From positions 1,984,001-2,048,000 of the forward strand of contig NZ_PZPL01000001.1 of assembly GCF_003044275.1 (NCBI RefSeq): a DNA stretch of 64,000 bases. The letters are read 5' to 3'. Shown in pieces: positions 31,554-39,675 of this stretch. A program made the translations under genes and the position numbers. The stretch comes from Rathayibacter caricis DSM 15933. GTDB taxonomy: Bacteria; Actinomycetota; Actinomycetes; Actinomycetales; Microbacteriaceae. Positions within the stretch are counted from its first letter, which is position 1. Every line of letters starts with the position of its first letter. The notes beneath the pieces are model-generated. The model ran no database searches and was not told the DNA's origin. It worked only from the letters and a program-made list of their open reading frames with translations.

Positions 31554-32323
31554 TCCTCGGTGGGGGGCTCGAGCATCCCCTCGACGATCGAGCGGATGGT
31601 CCACGCGGCCAGATTCCACTCCACCGGCTCGCCGTCCAGGCCCGGAGCGGTGATCGTCGCGTCGAGCTCCTCGTCGATCAGCCGGCTGCGGTGCGCCAGC
31701 CCGTCGATCACGATCGCGGTGAGGTGGGCGAGCTGCAGCGTCGTGAATCCGGGGCGCATGCTCCCGTGGAACACGTCGAGCATCTCCTGGTAGAAGGTCT
31801 GCATCCGGTGCGTGAGCATCGTCTCGATGCGCTTCGCGGTGGCGCGGACCGCCTCGCGAGCCGGTCCCTCCTCCATCGAGAACGTGCAGGCGAGCAGGGC
31901 GTTGTAGGAGGACCAGTCGACGGAGCGGCGCAGGTTCGCCATGTTGGCGTTCGCCCCGATCCGGATCATCTCCCACGCGACCGCCCGGCGGCCGCGGGAC
32001 GTGGACAGGCGGTCGCCGTGCCGCTCGTAGACCTCCCGCATGAGCTCCTGGGCCTCGGGGTCGGTACCCCCGGCGTAGCGGTCGCGCACGAAGACCTCGC
32101 CGATCAGATCGGCGACGAACTCCTCGCGGGTGCTCCAGATGCGGTAGACGGAGCTGCGCGGGACCTCCGCGAGCCGGATGTACTCCTCCATCGGGAGGTG
32201 CGCGAAGCCGACCGTCAGGCCGTTCTCCGCGATCACCCCGCGGGCGGCGTGCAGCATCCGCTCCCGCACCTCCTCGGCCGGGAGCCTCTTGGCGCGGGGG
32301 GTCGAGGTGTCGAGGCGGTCCAT
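31550..32323 (-). CDS. TetR-family transcription regulator, convergent paralog
   Basis: The 257-residue protein carries the same HTH pattern as the preceding gene: AEEVRERMLHAARGVIAENG followed by YIRLAEVPRSSVYRIWSTRE, then a helical ligand-binding domain with YNALLACTFSMEE. The ATG at 32321-32323 gives MDRLDTSTPRAKRLP; no strong Shine-Dalgarno site is seen. It is transcribed towards its paralog with stop codons interlocked in CTAG (31550-31553), and away from the LuxR gene, from which it is separated by 184 bp. Target genes are not apparent. Confidence 0.85.
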   Translation of the reverse strand: MDRLDTSTPRAKRLPAEEVRERMLHAARGVIAENGLTVGFAHLPMEEYIRLAEVPRSSVYRIWSTREEFVADLIGEVFVRDRYAGGTDPEAQELMREVYERHGDRLSTSRGRRAVAWEMIRIGANANMANLRRSVDWSSYNALLACTFSMEEGPAREAVRATAKRIETMLTHRMQTFYQEMLDVFHGSMRPGFTTLQLAHLTAIVIDGLAHRSRLIDEELDATITAPGLDGEPVEWNLAAWTIRSIVEGMLEPPTED

Positions 32324-32507
32324 CCGCCAGACACTAGCCCGCGCAGGGCACCCCGCGCACTGGGGACACCCCGAGAGGCGCCGAGGTCGCGGGAAGCCAG
32401 GGAGCCGGTCCCGGTGGAGACAGTGTGTCCCAAGATCTGGTCCGGGGGCTCCGAGGGCGCTACGGTGCCCCCGGGGCGGCTCCCGACCGCGCCCACGAGG
32501 AGTCCCT

Positions 32508-33200
32508 GTGCCCGAGACCGAGCGTCTCGCCCTGACCGTCGTCGACGGTCTCGCGATCGACCGCGCCGCCCTGCTCGCCCTCCTGGGCGCGGCCCTTCCG
32601 CAGTTCGACGTGCAGGACGCGTCGAGCCGTGCCGACACCGGCACCGTCGCCGTGGTGGACCTCGACGGCGTCGCCACCGGCGACCTCGTCCGCACCTTGG
32701 CGGGTCTCGTCGGCCGGTACCGCGGAGTCGTGGCCCTCTCGACGATGCTCGGGCTCGAGACCGTGCGCGCCGTGCTCCGCTTCGAGCGCTCGGCTTTCGT
32801 CTGGAAGGGCGACGACCCCGGTGACCTCGCCGCGGCCGTGGTGTCGGTCTCGTCCGGCCGCACCTGGATCTCCGAGGCGGCCCGCGGCCGCTTCCTGATG
32901 ACCGAGGAGGACCGCCGCCCGGTCCTCAGCCCGCAGGAGAGCCGCGTCATGCGCTCCTACGGGGCCGGCACCGCGGTCAAGACGGTGGCGGTGGAGATGC
33001 GGATCGCCGAGCACACCGTCCGCACCTACATCAAGCGGATCAGGGTGAAGTACCTCGACGCGGGCATCGCGCTCGAGTCACGGGTCGACTTCTACCGCAA
33101 CCTCGACGGGCACGACGTGGCGCTGCGCAGCGGCGGCGACCGGATGAGGACCCGCGGCCAGCAGCTGGACGGCGACCTCAGCGGCGACGGCGCCGCGTGA
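32508..33200 (+). CDS. LuxR-type response-regulator-like transcription factor
   Basis: The 230-residue protein has an N-terminal receiver-like alpha/beta domain (LALTVVDGLAIDRAALLALL, TVAVVDLDG, VVALSTMLG) but without a clear phospho-acceptor Asp pocket, so it may be phosphorylation-independent. The C-terminal LuxR/GerE HTH reads LSPQESRVMRSYGAG and VAVEMRIAEHTVRTYIKRIR. The GTG at 32508 has GAGGAG 5 nt upstream. It has no adjacent sensor kinase. Its last 123 bp overlap the convergent spermidine-synthase-like gene. Confidence 0.78.
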   Translation: MPETERLALTVVDGLAIDRAALLALLGAALPQFDVQDASSRADTGTVAVVDLDGVATGDLVRTLAGLVGRYRGVVALSTMLGLETVRAVLRFERSAFVWKGDDPGDLAAAVVSVSSGRTWISEAARGRFLMTEEDRRPVLSPQESRVMRSYGAGTAVKTVAVEMRIAEHTVRTYIKRIRVKYLDAGIALESRVDFYRNLDGHDVALRSGGDRMRTRGQQLDGDLSGDGAA

Positions 33201-33848
33201 GGCGAGCAGGATCGCATTGCCGGACGATCGCCCGCGGGCGAACGACTCCGCTCCGATCGCCTCGGTGACCGGCAGCAGCGGCTCCACCGCCGCGCGGATC
33301 CGGTCGAGGCGGCGATGGTCGGCGTCGTCGGCGACGTTCACGGCCAGCAGGCCCTCGCCGACGCGGTCGGCGATCCGGGCCAGCGCCGCCGCGCCGAAGA
33401 ACGCCTCCGGGATCTCGTCGCCGTCGTAGGCGTCCAGGACGACCAGGTCGACGGTGCCGCGGGGGAGGGAGGCTGAGGCGTCGGCCGTGACGACGCGCAG
33501 GCGGGTGCCCGGCGGGAGGGGAGCGTGCTCGACGACGAAGTCGACCAGTCCCTCTTCGATGTCGACGACGGTCTGCTCGGATCCCGGCCGCGTCCACTGC
33601 GTGTAGCGCGCGAGGGAGAGGGCGCCCGCGCCCAGGTGCAGCACGCGCACGGCCAGACGGGGCGGCGCGAGGGCGTCCACGACCGCTCCGAGCCGGGCGG
33701 TGTACTCGAGGTCGAGGGCACCCGGGTCGGACGGGTCGATCAGCGACTGCTCGACGCCGTCGATCGTCAGCACGAGCGAGCCCGTCCTGACCGCGTCCGG
33801 CTCGAGCGCGACCGTGCGACCGCCGGGCAGTCGAGCGGAGGGGGGCAT
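33078..33848 (-). CDS. Spermidine synthase-like protein, second copy
   Basis: The 256-residue protein is a diverged paralog of the gene at 20332-21222: VLHLGAGALSLARYTQWTRP, TVVDIEEGLVDFVVEHA, LRVVTADASASLP and VDLVVLDAYDGDEIP. Like its paralog it has an AdoMet-type Rossmann fold and no membrane part; polyamine activity is unproven. Its C-terminal about 40 residues are encoded antisense to the LuxR gene end (33078-33200). The tail LAAGPHPVAAAAQRH is low-complexity, so the stop may have drifted into the neighbour. The ATG at 33846-33848 is divergent from a HAD gene. Confidence 0.75.
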   Translation of the reverse strand: MPPSARLPGGRTVALEPDAVRTGSLVLTIDGVEQSLIDPSDPGALDLEYTARLGAVVDALAPPRLAVRVLHLGAGALSLARYTQWTRPGSEQTVVDIEEGLVDFVVEHAPLPPGTRLRVVTADASASLPRGTVDLVVLDAYDGDEIPEAFFGAAALARIADRVGEGLLAVNVADDADHRRLDRIRAAVEPLLPVTEAIGAESFARGRSSGNAILLASRGAVAAEVAVQLLAAGPHPVAAAAQRHVVPVEVAVEVDP

Positions 33849-33891
33849 CCCGCCACGCTACGGCTTCTCGCGGCGCCCTGGGTGCCGCGGC

Positions 33892-33897
33892 TACGGT
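33892..33897 (+). promoter_or_regulatory. -10 box for a leaderless transcript
   Basis: TACGGT lies 7 nt before the ATG at 33905; the spacing marks this ATG rather than the in-frame GTG at 33896 as the start. Confidence 0.45.
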
Positions 33898-33904
33898 GGC
33901 AGGC

Positions 33905-34414
33905 ATGGCCGCGCTCATCCTCCTCGACGTCGACGGCGTCCTGAATCCGTCCGTCGTGAGCGATCGGACGGCGGGCGGCCACCGGCTGGTGCTCGACGCC
34001 GACCGCGCCGCGCTGGTCGCCCGCCTCGCCGCCGCCGGCACGATCGTCTGGGCGACCACCTGGCCGCCCGAGCTCACCTCGGTCCTCGCCCGCGATCTGC
34101 GCCTGCCCGAGGGGACGGAGGCGATCGTGTTCCGCGGGGGCCTTCCCCGCGACGCGCGCTTCCCGGGCGGCACGGGCAAGCTGCAGCCCGTCGCGCTGTG
34201 GCTCGAGCGGGCGCGTGCCACCGCGCCGATCGACGCCGTGGTCTGGATCGACGACAACCTCCGCGAGGACGCCTACGCCTGGGCGCGCGAGCAGGACACC
34301 CCGTTCCACCTCGTCCGTCCGGAGTCGGCCGAGGGCCTCACCGCCGACGAGGTGTCGGGAGCGGAGGAGTTCCTCGCCGCGCTCGCACCGTCATCCGGGG
34401 ACATCGGGGAATAG
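33905..34414 (+). CDS. HAD-domain protein (Swiss Army Knife RNA repair type)
   Basis: The 169-residue protein begins with the HAD motif I LILLDVDGVLNPS and has WATTWPPEL as motif II region and VVWIDDNLREDAYAWARE as motif IV region, all at expected spacing. The group resembles the HAD domain of RNA-repair proteins; members are phosphatases or phosphotransferases of unknown substrate. It appears leaderless from TACGGT. The gene is divergent from the spermidine-synthase-like gene with only a short gap and precedes the ABC transporter operon by 139 bp. Confidence 0.75.
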   Translation: MAALILLDVDGVLNPSVVSDRTAGGHRLVLDADRAALVARLAAAGTIVWATTWPPELTSVLARDLRLPEGTEAIVFRGGLPRDARFPGGTGKLQPVALWLERARATAPIDAVVWIDDNLREDAYAWAREQDTPFHLVRPESAEGLTADEVSGAEEFLAALAPSSGDIGE

Positions 34415-34553
34415 GCCGCCCCCTCCCGGTGGTTATGGTCACTCCGGGCGGCCGCGGATCCGGTCCGCGCCGTCCCGCTCCCGGAGCCCCCGCTCGGGAA
34501 CCCGCGCCGACCACCGGCGCGACCACATCGTGAAGCACCGAAGGACACCCACC

Positions 34554-35420
34554 GTGACGCACCTCCCCGCCCGCACCCCCCTGCGCGTCCTGCTCGGCAC
34601 CGCCGCAGCCGCCACCGCCCTCGTCCTCGCCGGCTGCGCGCCTGCCTCCACCGAGGACGCCGTCTCCGGCTCCACCGACGAGGGGACCACCGCGGCGAAC
34701 TCCGGTCTGAGCCTCGCCGAGGTGCAGGACGCGGGCGTGCTGACCATCGGCACCGAGGGCACCTACCAGCCGTTCTCGTTCCACGCCGACGGCGGCACGG
34801 GCGAGCTGACGGGCTACGACGTCGAGATCATCACGGCCGTGGCCGAGAAGCTGGGCGTCGAGCCCGAGTTCGAGGAGACGCAGTGGGACGCGATGTTCGC
34901 GGGCCTGGACGGGGGCCGCTTCGACGTCATCGCGAACCAGGTCTCGATCAACGACGAGCGCAGCGCCCGCTACGACTTCTCCGAGCCCTACGCCGTGAGC
35001 CCCGGAGTGGTGGTCGTCCCGACCGCCGACACCGAGATCACCTCGCTCGACTCGCTCGCGGGCAAGACGACCGCGCAGTCCCTCTCGAGCAACTGGTACG
35101 AGCTGGCGCAGGACGCCGGCGCGCAGGTCGAGGGCGTCGAGGGCTGGGCGCAGGCCGTCGCCCTCGTCGAGCAGGGTCGCGTCGACGCGACCATCAACGA
35201 CCGCCTCACCTGGCTCGACTGGTCGACGAACTTCCCGGACCAGGCCGCGGGCCTCAAGGTCGCGGTGACCACCGACGACAGCTCCGAGAGCGCCTTCACC
35301 TTCCCGAAGGGCTCGGACGACCTCGTCGCCGCGGTCGACGACGCGCTCGACGAGCTCCGCGCCGACGGCACGCTGACCGAGATCTCCGAGCGCTACTTCG
35401 GAGCCGACGTCTCCGAGTAG
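34554..35420 (+). CDS. Amino-acid ABC transporter substrate-binding lipoprotein
   Basis: The 288-residue lipoprotein has a signal ending in the lipobox LVLAGC (Cys near residue 28), so it is anchored to the outer face of the membrane. The mature part is a family 3 periplasmic-binding-type protein: GVLTIGTEGTYQPFSFHA, GYDVEIITAVAEKLG, WDAMFAGLDGGRFDVIANQV and a typical ERYFG terminus. Relatives bind polar amino acids such as cystine or glutamine. The GTG at 34554 has AAGGA 8 nt upstream; an in-frame GTG at 34530 is possible. It forms an operon with the permease and ATPase that follow. Confidence 0.88.
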   Translation: MTHLPARTPLRVLLGTAAAATALVLAGCAPASTEDAVSGSTDEGTTAANSGLSLAEVQDAGVLTIGTEGTYQPFSFHADGGTGELTGYDVEIITAVAEKLGVEPEFEETQWDAMFAGLDGGRFDVIANQVSINDERSARYDFSEPYAVSPGVVVVPTADTEITSLDSLAGKTTAQSLSSNWYELAQDAGAQVEGVEGWAQAVALVEQGRVDATINDRLTWLDWSTNFPDQAAGLKVAVTTDDSSESAFTFPKGSDDLVAAVDDALDELRADGTLTEISERYFGADVSE

Positions 35421-35603
35421 GACCGCACAGGAGGGGGTCGGTCGCTCGCGCCGGCTCCCTCCCGTCGTCCACGGCGCCTCCCACGCGGGCCGGCTCCGTG
35501 GCAACCTCCCGCGTCCGTCCCGGATGCGTGACAGCATCCCAGGGGAGCGACGCGCACCGCCCGGCCGCCCGCACCGCCCATCGCCCCGGCGAGAGGAGAC
35601 CAC

Positions 35604-36263
35604 ATGGACCTCGACCTCGTCCTGCGGTCGTTCTGGCCGATCCTGTCCGGCGGCCTCGTGGGCACGATCCCGCTCGCTCTCGCCAGCTTCGTGCTCGGAC
35701 TGGTCCTCGCTCTGGCCGTCGCGCTGATGAGGCTCTCGAAGGTCCGGATCCTCGCGTGGATCGCCCGCGTCTACATCTCCGTGATCCGCGGCACCCCGCT
35801 CCTGGTGCAGCTCTTCGTCATCTTCTACGGCCTGCCCAGCCTGGGCGTGCGGATCGACCCGTGGCCCAGCGCCATCATCGCGTTCGCCCTGAACGTCGGC
35901 GGCTACGCGGCCGAGGTCATCCGGGCCGCGATCCTCAGCGTGCCCAAGGGGCAGTGGGAGGCGGCGCACACGATCGGCATGGGCCGGGGACTGGCCCTGC
36001 GGCGGATCATCCTCCCGCAGGCCGCTCGAGTGTCGGTGCCGCCGCTGTCGAACACGTTCATCTCGCTGGTGAAGGACACCTCGCTCGCCTCGCTGATCCT
36101 GGTGACCGAGCTCTTCCGCCAGGCGCAGAAGATCGCCACGGCGTCGAGCGAGTTCATGCTGCTCTACCTCGAGGCGGCCCTGATCTACTGGCTCATCTGC
36201 CTCGTGCTCTCGAGCGGGCAGAGCATCCTCGAGAAGCGATTGGACCGCTATGTCGCCCGTTGA
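35604..36263 (+). CDS. Amino-acid ABC transporter permease
   Basis: The 219-residue membrane protein of the HisM/GlnP type has about five transmembrane segments (FWPILSGGLVGTIPLALASF onward) and the EAA loop EAAHTIGMGRGLALRRIILPQA, which contacts the ATPase. VYISVIRGTPLLVQLFVIFYG is the family signature. A GAGAGGAGA stretch precedes the ATG. It ends inside the start of the ATP-binding gene (14-bp overlap), so translation is coupled. Together the three genes give an importer for polar amino acids, perhaps cystine (TcyB-like). Confidence 0.9.
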   Translation: MDLDLVLRSFWPILSGGLVGTIPLALASFVLGLVLALAVALMRLSKVRILAWIARVYISVIRGTPLLVQLFVIFYGLPSLGVRIDPWPSAIIAFALNVGGYAAEVIRAAILSVPKGQWEAAHTIGMGRGLALRRIILPQAARVSVPPLSNTFISLVKDTSLASLILVTELFRQAQKIATASSEFMLLYLEAALIYWLICLVLSSGQSILEKRLDRYVAR

Positions 36264-37035
36264 CGCCCCGCAGGACGCGCGCCCCGTGCTCTCCGTCCGG
36301 GGCCTGCGCAAGTCGTTCGGCTCCGTCGAGGTCCTCCGCGGCATCGACCTCGACATCCGCCGCGGCGAGGTCATCGCCCTGATCGGCCCGTCCGGCTCGG
36401 GCAAGACCACCGTGCTGCGCTCGCTCAACAGCCTCGAGGTGCCCGACGCGGGTGTGGTCGTGCTCTCGGACGGCACCTCGCTCGACTTCGCCGCGGGCGT
36501 CGGCCGGCGCCCGCTCACGGCGCTCCGCGACCGCTCGGCCATGGTCTTCCAGCACTTCAACCTGTTCCCGCACCTCAGCGTGCTCGAGAACGTGACGGAG
36601 GGACCGCTGCGGGTGCAGCGCCGCCCGGCGTCCGAGGTGGTCCCCGAGGCCGAGGCGCTGCTCGAGCGGGTGGGCCTGGGCGGCCGCGGCGGCGCCTACC
36701 CCTTCGAGCTCTCGGGCGGGCAGCAGCAGCGCGTCGGGATCGTGCGCGCGCTCGCGCTGCGTCCGGAGCTCCTGCTCTTCGACGAGCCGACCTCGGCGCT
36801 CGATCCCGAGCTGGTCGGCGACGTGCTGTCGCTGATGCGCGAGCTCGCAGCCGAGGGCTGGACCATGCTCGTCGTCACGCACGAGCTGGAGTTCGCGCGG
36901 AGGGTCGCCTCCGAGGTGGTCTTCATGGCCGACGGAGTGGTCGTCGAGCGGGGCGCGCCCGCCGAGATCCTCCGCGAGCCGCGGGAGCCGCGGACCCGGC
37001 AGTTCCTCCACCGCCTGCTGAACCCGCTGGAGTGA
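36250..37035 (+). CDS. Amino-acid ABC transporter ATP-binding protein
   Basis: The 261-residue ATPase has Walker A GPSGSGKTTVLRSLNSLE, the Q loop VFQHFNLFPH, the signature ELSGGQQQRVGIVRALA, Walker B LLLFDEPTSALDPELV and the switch VVTHELEFARRVA, all intact. The ATG at 36250 lies inside the permease gene. It completes the transporter operon, which ends with a hairpin at 37045-37064. Confidence 0.92.
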   Translation: MSPVDAPQDARPVLSVRGLRKSFGSVEVLRGIDLDIRRGEVIALIGPSGSGKTTVLRSLNSLEVPDAGVVVLSDGTSLDFAAGVGRRPLTALRDRSAMVFQHFNLFPHLSVLENVTEGPLRVQRRPASEVVPEAEALLERVGLGGRGGAYPFELSGGQQQRVGIVRALALRPELLLFDEPTSALDPELVGDVLSLMRELAAEGWTMLVVTHELEFARRVASEVVFMADGVVVERGAPAEILREPREPRTRQFLHRLLNPLE

Positions 37036-37044
37036 GGCGGTCGT

Positions 37045-37064
37045 GCCACCCTTCTGCGGGTGGC
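37045..37064 (+). terminator. Terminator of the amino-acid transporter operon
   Basis: GCCACCC (37045-37051) and GGGTGGC (37058-37064) with loop TTCTGC, 9 bp after the ATPase gene stop. No T-run. Confidence 0.55.
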
Positions 37065-37098
37065 CGCGCGCCTGACCACTCCCGCGCGGGCGTGTGCC

Positions 37099-37104
37099 TA
37101 TCCT
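37099..37104 (+). promoter_or_regulatory. -10 box for a leaderless transcript
   Basis: TATCCT lies 6 nt before the GTG at 37111. Confidence 0.5.
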
Positions 37105-37110
37105 GACCGG

Positions 37111-37815
37111 GTGACCTGGAGAAGCGACGCCGAGACCGAGCGCATGCCGTCCGCGCCCGAGGGGTCCGGCACTGCGACCGGGCCGCAGAAGACCCGCGAG
37201 TACGTGTGGCCCGAGCCGCTGACCGGCGGGGCGCCCGCCACGGCGCCCGCGGCCGCCGGGCCCGCCGAGCGCTCGCCGCTGGGACCGGTGGAGCCCGAGC
37301 CCGCTCCGCCGCGCCGGAAGGGGAACCGGATCGCCGGCCTCGCCGTCGCCCTGCTGGCCACCGCCGTCTTCGCGGCCCTGCTGCTGGCGTGCCTCACGGC
37401 GATCCGCCTCGTCGTGGACGCCGCGCAGGGCGACCCTCTCGCCGTCGCCCTCGCGCAGGGTCCCACCGCCGCGTTCCTGGCGCCCGTCGCCGCGTTCCTG
37501 ATCGGTCTCGCCCTCCTCGTCCTCGCCGTGAACCGCGCCGGATGGTGGGCGTACGTCCTCGGCGGCTTCTTCATCGCCCTGCTCGCAGGAGCGGCGGCGC
37601 TCGCCGGCGCCTGGTACGACATCGGGGGAGCCGTTCCGCCCGCCGACCGCACCGAGCTCGTGGAGTTCCTGAGCGACCCGGCCGTCCTCCTCCAAGTCGC
37701 CGCGGCCGCGGTGCTCGGCCGCGAGGTGAGCGTCTGGGGCGGCGCCCTCATCGCCGCCCGCGCGCGCGGCGTGAAGCGCCGCAACGCCCAGCGGGAAGCC
37801 GCCGCGCAGTCGTGA
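37111..37815 (+). CDS. Uncharacterised membrane protein, 234 aa
   Basis: A Pro/Ala-rich cytoplasmic N-terminus of about 75 residues is followed by hydrophobic segments beginning [59 protein letters not shown] and a final one at VLLQVAAAAVLG, four in all. The protein ends in a basic cytoplasmic tail. No catalytic motif is seen and I do not recognise the family. The GTG start at 37111 is supported by TATCCT 6 nt upstream (leaderless). The following gene overlaps by 4 nt, so both are a translation-coupled pair of small membrane proteins. Confidence 0.72.
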   Translation: MTWRSDAETERMPSAPEGSGTATGPQKTREYVWPEPLTGGAPATAPAAAGPAERSPLGPVEPEPAPPRRKGNRIAGLAVALLATAVFAALLLACLTAIRLVVDAAQGDPLAVALAQGPTAAFLAPVAAFLIGLALLVLAVNRAGWWAYVLGGFFIALLAGAAALAGAWYDIGGAVPPADRTELVEFLSDPAVLLQVAAAAVLGREVSVWGGALIAARARGVKRRNAQREAAAQS

Positions 37816-38318
37816 CCTCGCCGGGGGAGCAGGGCAGGGGAGCGGGACTGGGCTACGGCATCGCCCTGGCCGCGTTCGCCGCGTTCCTCTACCTCGCCCT
37901 GGTCGTCTGCGCGTTCGGGGTGCTGAGCCTCCTGCTCGACCAGGACGTCGTGCCCGAGCGCGACGCCGGCCCGATCCTGGGCCCGGTGGCGGTCGGCGCG
38001 TGCGTCGTGGCGGTCCTGCTCTCGATGATCACCCTCGCCGCGCGCCCGTCGGTCACCCGCGTGCTCGGGCCGTCGCTGCTCGCCGGAGTCGTCGTCTACC
38101 TCCTCTTCCTGCTCGTCGGCGGCGCGATCTACGGTCTCGGACTCCAGCAGCCGGCCGAGATCCTGGGCTACGCGCTCGACCACGCCGGCACGGCCTTCGC
38201 GGTCGCGACCGGGGTGCTGGCGGCGGCCGTCCACATCGTCTTCCTGCTGCTGCTGGCGCGACGCGACGCCGGCGGAGGCACGCCCCACTGGGGCTGGGAG
38301 GGGGACGAGCGGGAGTAG
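37812..38318 (+). CDS. Uncharacterised membrane protein, 168 aa
   Basis: The product has four hydrophobic segments: GIALAAFAAFLYLALVVCAF, ILGPVAVGACVVAVLLSMI, LLAGVVVYLLFLLVGGAIYG and FAVATGVLAAAVHIVFLLLL. It ends in a short acidic tail (GWEGDERE). I do not recognise it. The GTG at 37812 overlaps the stop of the preceding gene (GTGA), and both genes likely form a two-subunit or paired membrane system. It is the last gene before the rpsL promoter. Confidence 0.72.
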   Translation: MTSPGEQGRGAGLGYGIALAAFAAFLYLALVVCAFGVLSLLLDQDVVPERDAGPILGPVAVGACVVAVLLSMITLAARPSVTRVLGPSLLAGVVVYLLFLLVGGAIYGLGLQQPAEILGYALDHAGTAFAVATGVLAAAVHIVFLLLLARRDAGGGTPHWGWEGDERE

Positions 38319-38359
38319 CCCGCCCGCCGCCCTGCTCGCTGACGGCGGACGCCGTCCGG

Positions 38360-38388
38360 TTGACCGGCCCCGTCACTCCCCGTAATAT
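38360..38388 (+). promoter_or_regulatory. rpsL operon promoter
   Basis: TTGACC (38360-38365) and TAATAT (38383-38388) are separated by 17 bp, one of the best promoter matches in the window. Transcription should start near 38395, leaving a leader of about 260 nt before rpsL. Confidence 0.8.
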
Positions 38389-38394
38389 TCTTCG

Positions 38395-38653
38395 GGTGTG
38401 CGCTTTGCCGTGCGCTCGTGTCGTGCCTCCGGGTCGATCGCGTGCCGCGCTTCGCTCCACCGGGTCCGCAAGGGTCCGCGGGTTCGTCCGATCGGACGGC
38501 CCCCACGGCATACCCGTCCTCCTCCCCTCTGCGCCGCTCGCCGGTGCAGGAGGGTGCGTCGGGTCCAGATGAACTCGGCCGCGTCCGGCGACGGACAGGC
38601 CGAATGTCGACCATCGATCCGCTGTCACCGTGCAGCATTCAAGGAGCAAATCA
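38395..38653 (+). other. Long 5' leader of the rpsL-rpsG-fusA-tuf cluster
   Basis: About 260 nt without a supported reading frame between promoter and rpsL. Ends with AAGGAG 7 nt before the rpsL GTG. Long leaders in ribosomal operons often carry regulatory structure, but I see no specific stem conserved by eye. Confidence 0.45.
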
Positions 38654-39028
38654 GTGCCAACGATTCAGCAGTTGGTCCGAAAGGGACGCTCGCCCAAGGT
38701 CACCAAGACCAAGGCGCCCGCCCTGAAGGCCAACCCCCAGCAGCGCGGCGTCTGCACGCGCGTCTACACGACCACGCCCAAGAAGCCGAACTCGGCCCTC
38801 CGCAAGGTGGCCCGCGTGAAGCTCTCCAACGGCACCGAGGTCACCGCCTACATCCCCGGCGAGGGCCACAACCTGCAGGAGCACTCGATGGTGCTCGTGC
38901 GCGGCGGTCGTGTGAAGGACCTCCCCGGTGTCCGCTACAAGATCGTTCGCGGCGCCCTGGACACCCAGGCCGTCAAGAACCGCAAGCAGGCTCGCAGCCG
39001 GTACGGCGCGAAGATGGAGAAGAAGTAA
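38654..39028 (+). CDS. rpsL: 30S ribosomal protein S12
   Basis: A 124-residue protein at the decoding centre that monitors codon-anticodon pairing. The sequence shows [33 protein letters not shown] and [17 protein letters not shown]. Both lysines tied to streptomycin response (in TPKKPNS and GRVKDLPG) are the wild type. The GTG at 38654 has AAGGAG 7 nt upstream. It overlaps rpsG by 1 nt (TAATG). Confidence 0.99.
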   Translation: MPTIQQLVRKGRSPKVTKTKAPALKANPQQRGVCTRVYTTTPKKPNSALRKVARVKLSNGTEVTAYIPGEGHNLQEHSMVLVRGGRVKDLPGVRYKIVRGALDTQAVKNRKQARSRYGAKMEKK

Positions 39029-39498
39029 TGCCTCGTAAGGGCCCCGCTCCCAAGCGCCCCGTCGTCGCAGACCCCGTCTACGGCGCACCGGTCGTCAGCC
39101 AGCTCGTGAACAAGATCCTCCTGGACGGCAAGAAGGGACTCGCCGAGCGCATCGTCTACGGTGCCCTCGAGGGAGTCTCCGCCAAGAACGGCCAGGACGC
39201 CGTCGTCACGCTCAAGAAGGCGCTCGACAACGTCCGTCCGACCCTCGAGGTCCGCAGCCGCCGCGTCGGCGGCTCGACCTACCAGGTCCCGGTCGAGGTC
39301 AAGCCCCACCGCGCCAACACCCTCGCGCTCCGCTGGCTCACCAGCTACGCGAAGGCCCGTCGCGAGAAGACGATGACCGAGCGTCTCATGAACGAGATCC
39401 TCGACGCGTCGAACGGTCTCGGCGCCGCTGTGAAGCGTCGCGAGGACACCCACAAGATGGCCGAGTCGAACAAGGCCTTCGCGCACTACCGCTGGTAG
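39028..39498 (+). CDS. rpsG: 30S ribosomal protein S7
   Basis: The 156-residue protein organises the 30S head around 16S rRNA and touches the E-site tRNA. It contains [19 protein letters not shown], KTGxx-like [12 protein letters not shown], and [20 protein letters not shown]. It is separated from fusA by 177 bp holding three tandem hairpins, so readthrough into fusA is probably modulated. Confidence 0.99.
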   Translation: MPRKGPAPKRPVVADPVYGAPVVSQLVNKILLDGKKGLAERIVYGALEGVSAKNGQDAVVTLKKALDNVRPTLEVRSRRVGGSTYQVPVEVKPHRANTLALRWLTSYAKARREKTMTERLMNEILDASNGLGAAVKRREDTHKMAESNKAFAHYRW

Positions 39499-39506
39499 CG
39501 CGTCCC

Positions 39507-39604
39507 GCGGCCGCTCCCGAGCGGCCGCGACCCCCGGGTCCGCAGCGTCCGCGCTGCGGACCCGGCCCGGCGGCTGATCGCCCGATCCCCGCGGTCGGGC
39601 GATC
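39507..39604 (+). other. Three tandem hairpins between rpsG and fusA
   Basis: Three strong stems follow each other: GCGGCCGCTC/GAGCGGCCGC (39507-39516, 39519-39528), GGGTCCGCAGCG/CGCTGCGGACCC (39536-39547, 39552-39563) and GATCGCCCGA/TCGGGCGATC (39576-39585, 39595-39604). None has a T-run. They could act as attenuator, processing site or binding site for a ribosomal protein. Confidence 0.6.
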
Positions 39605-39675
39605 GTCCCACCTGAACCCCAGCCGATCGGCCATGAGCCCGTTGCGCTGGCTCCATCACTCATCGGAGGAACTCC

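Noticed and set aside
34883..36382. Arg/Gly-rich frame across the ABC transporter genes
   Set aside because: It overlaps three strongly supported genes in another frame and has no recognisable domain.
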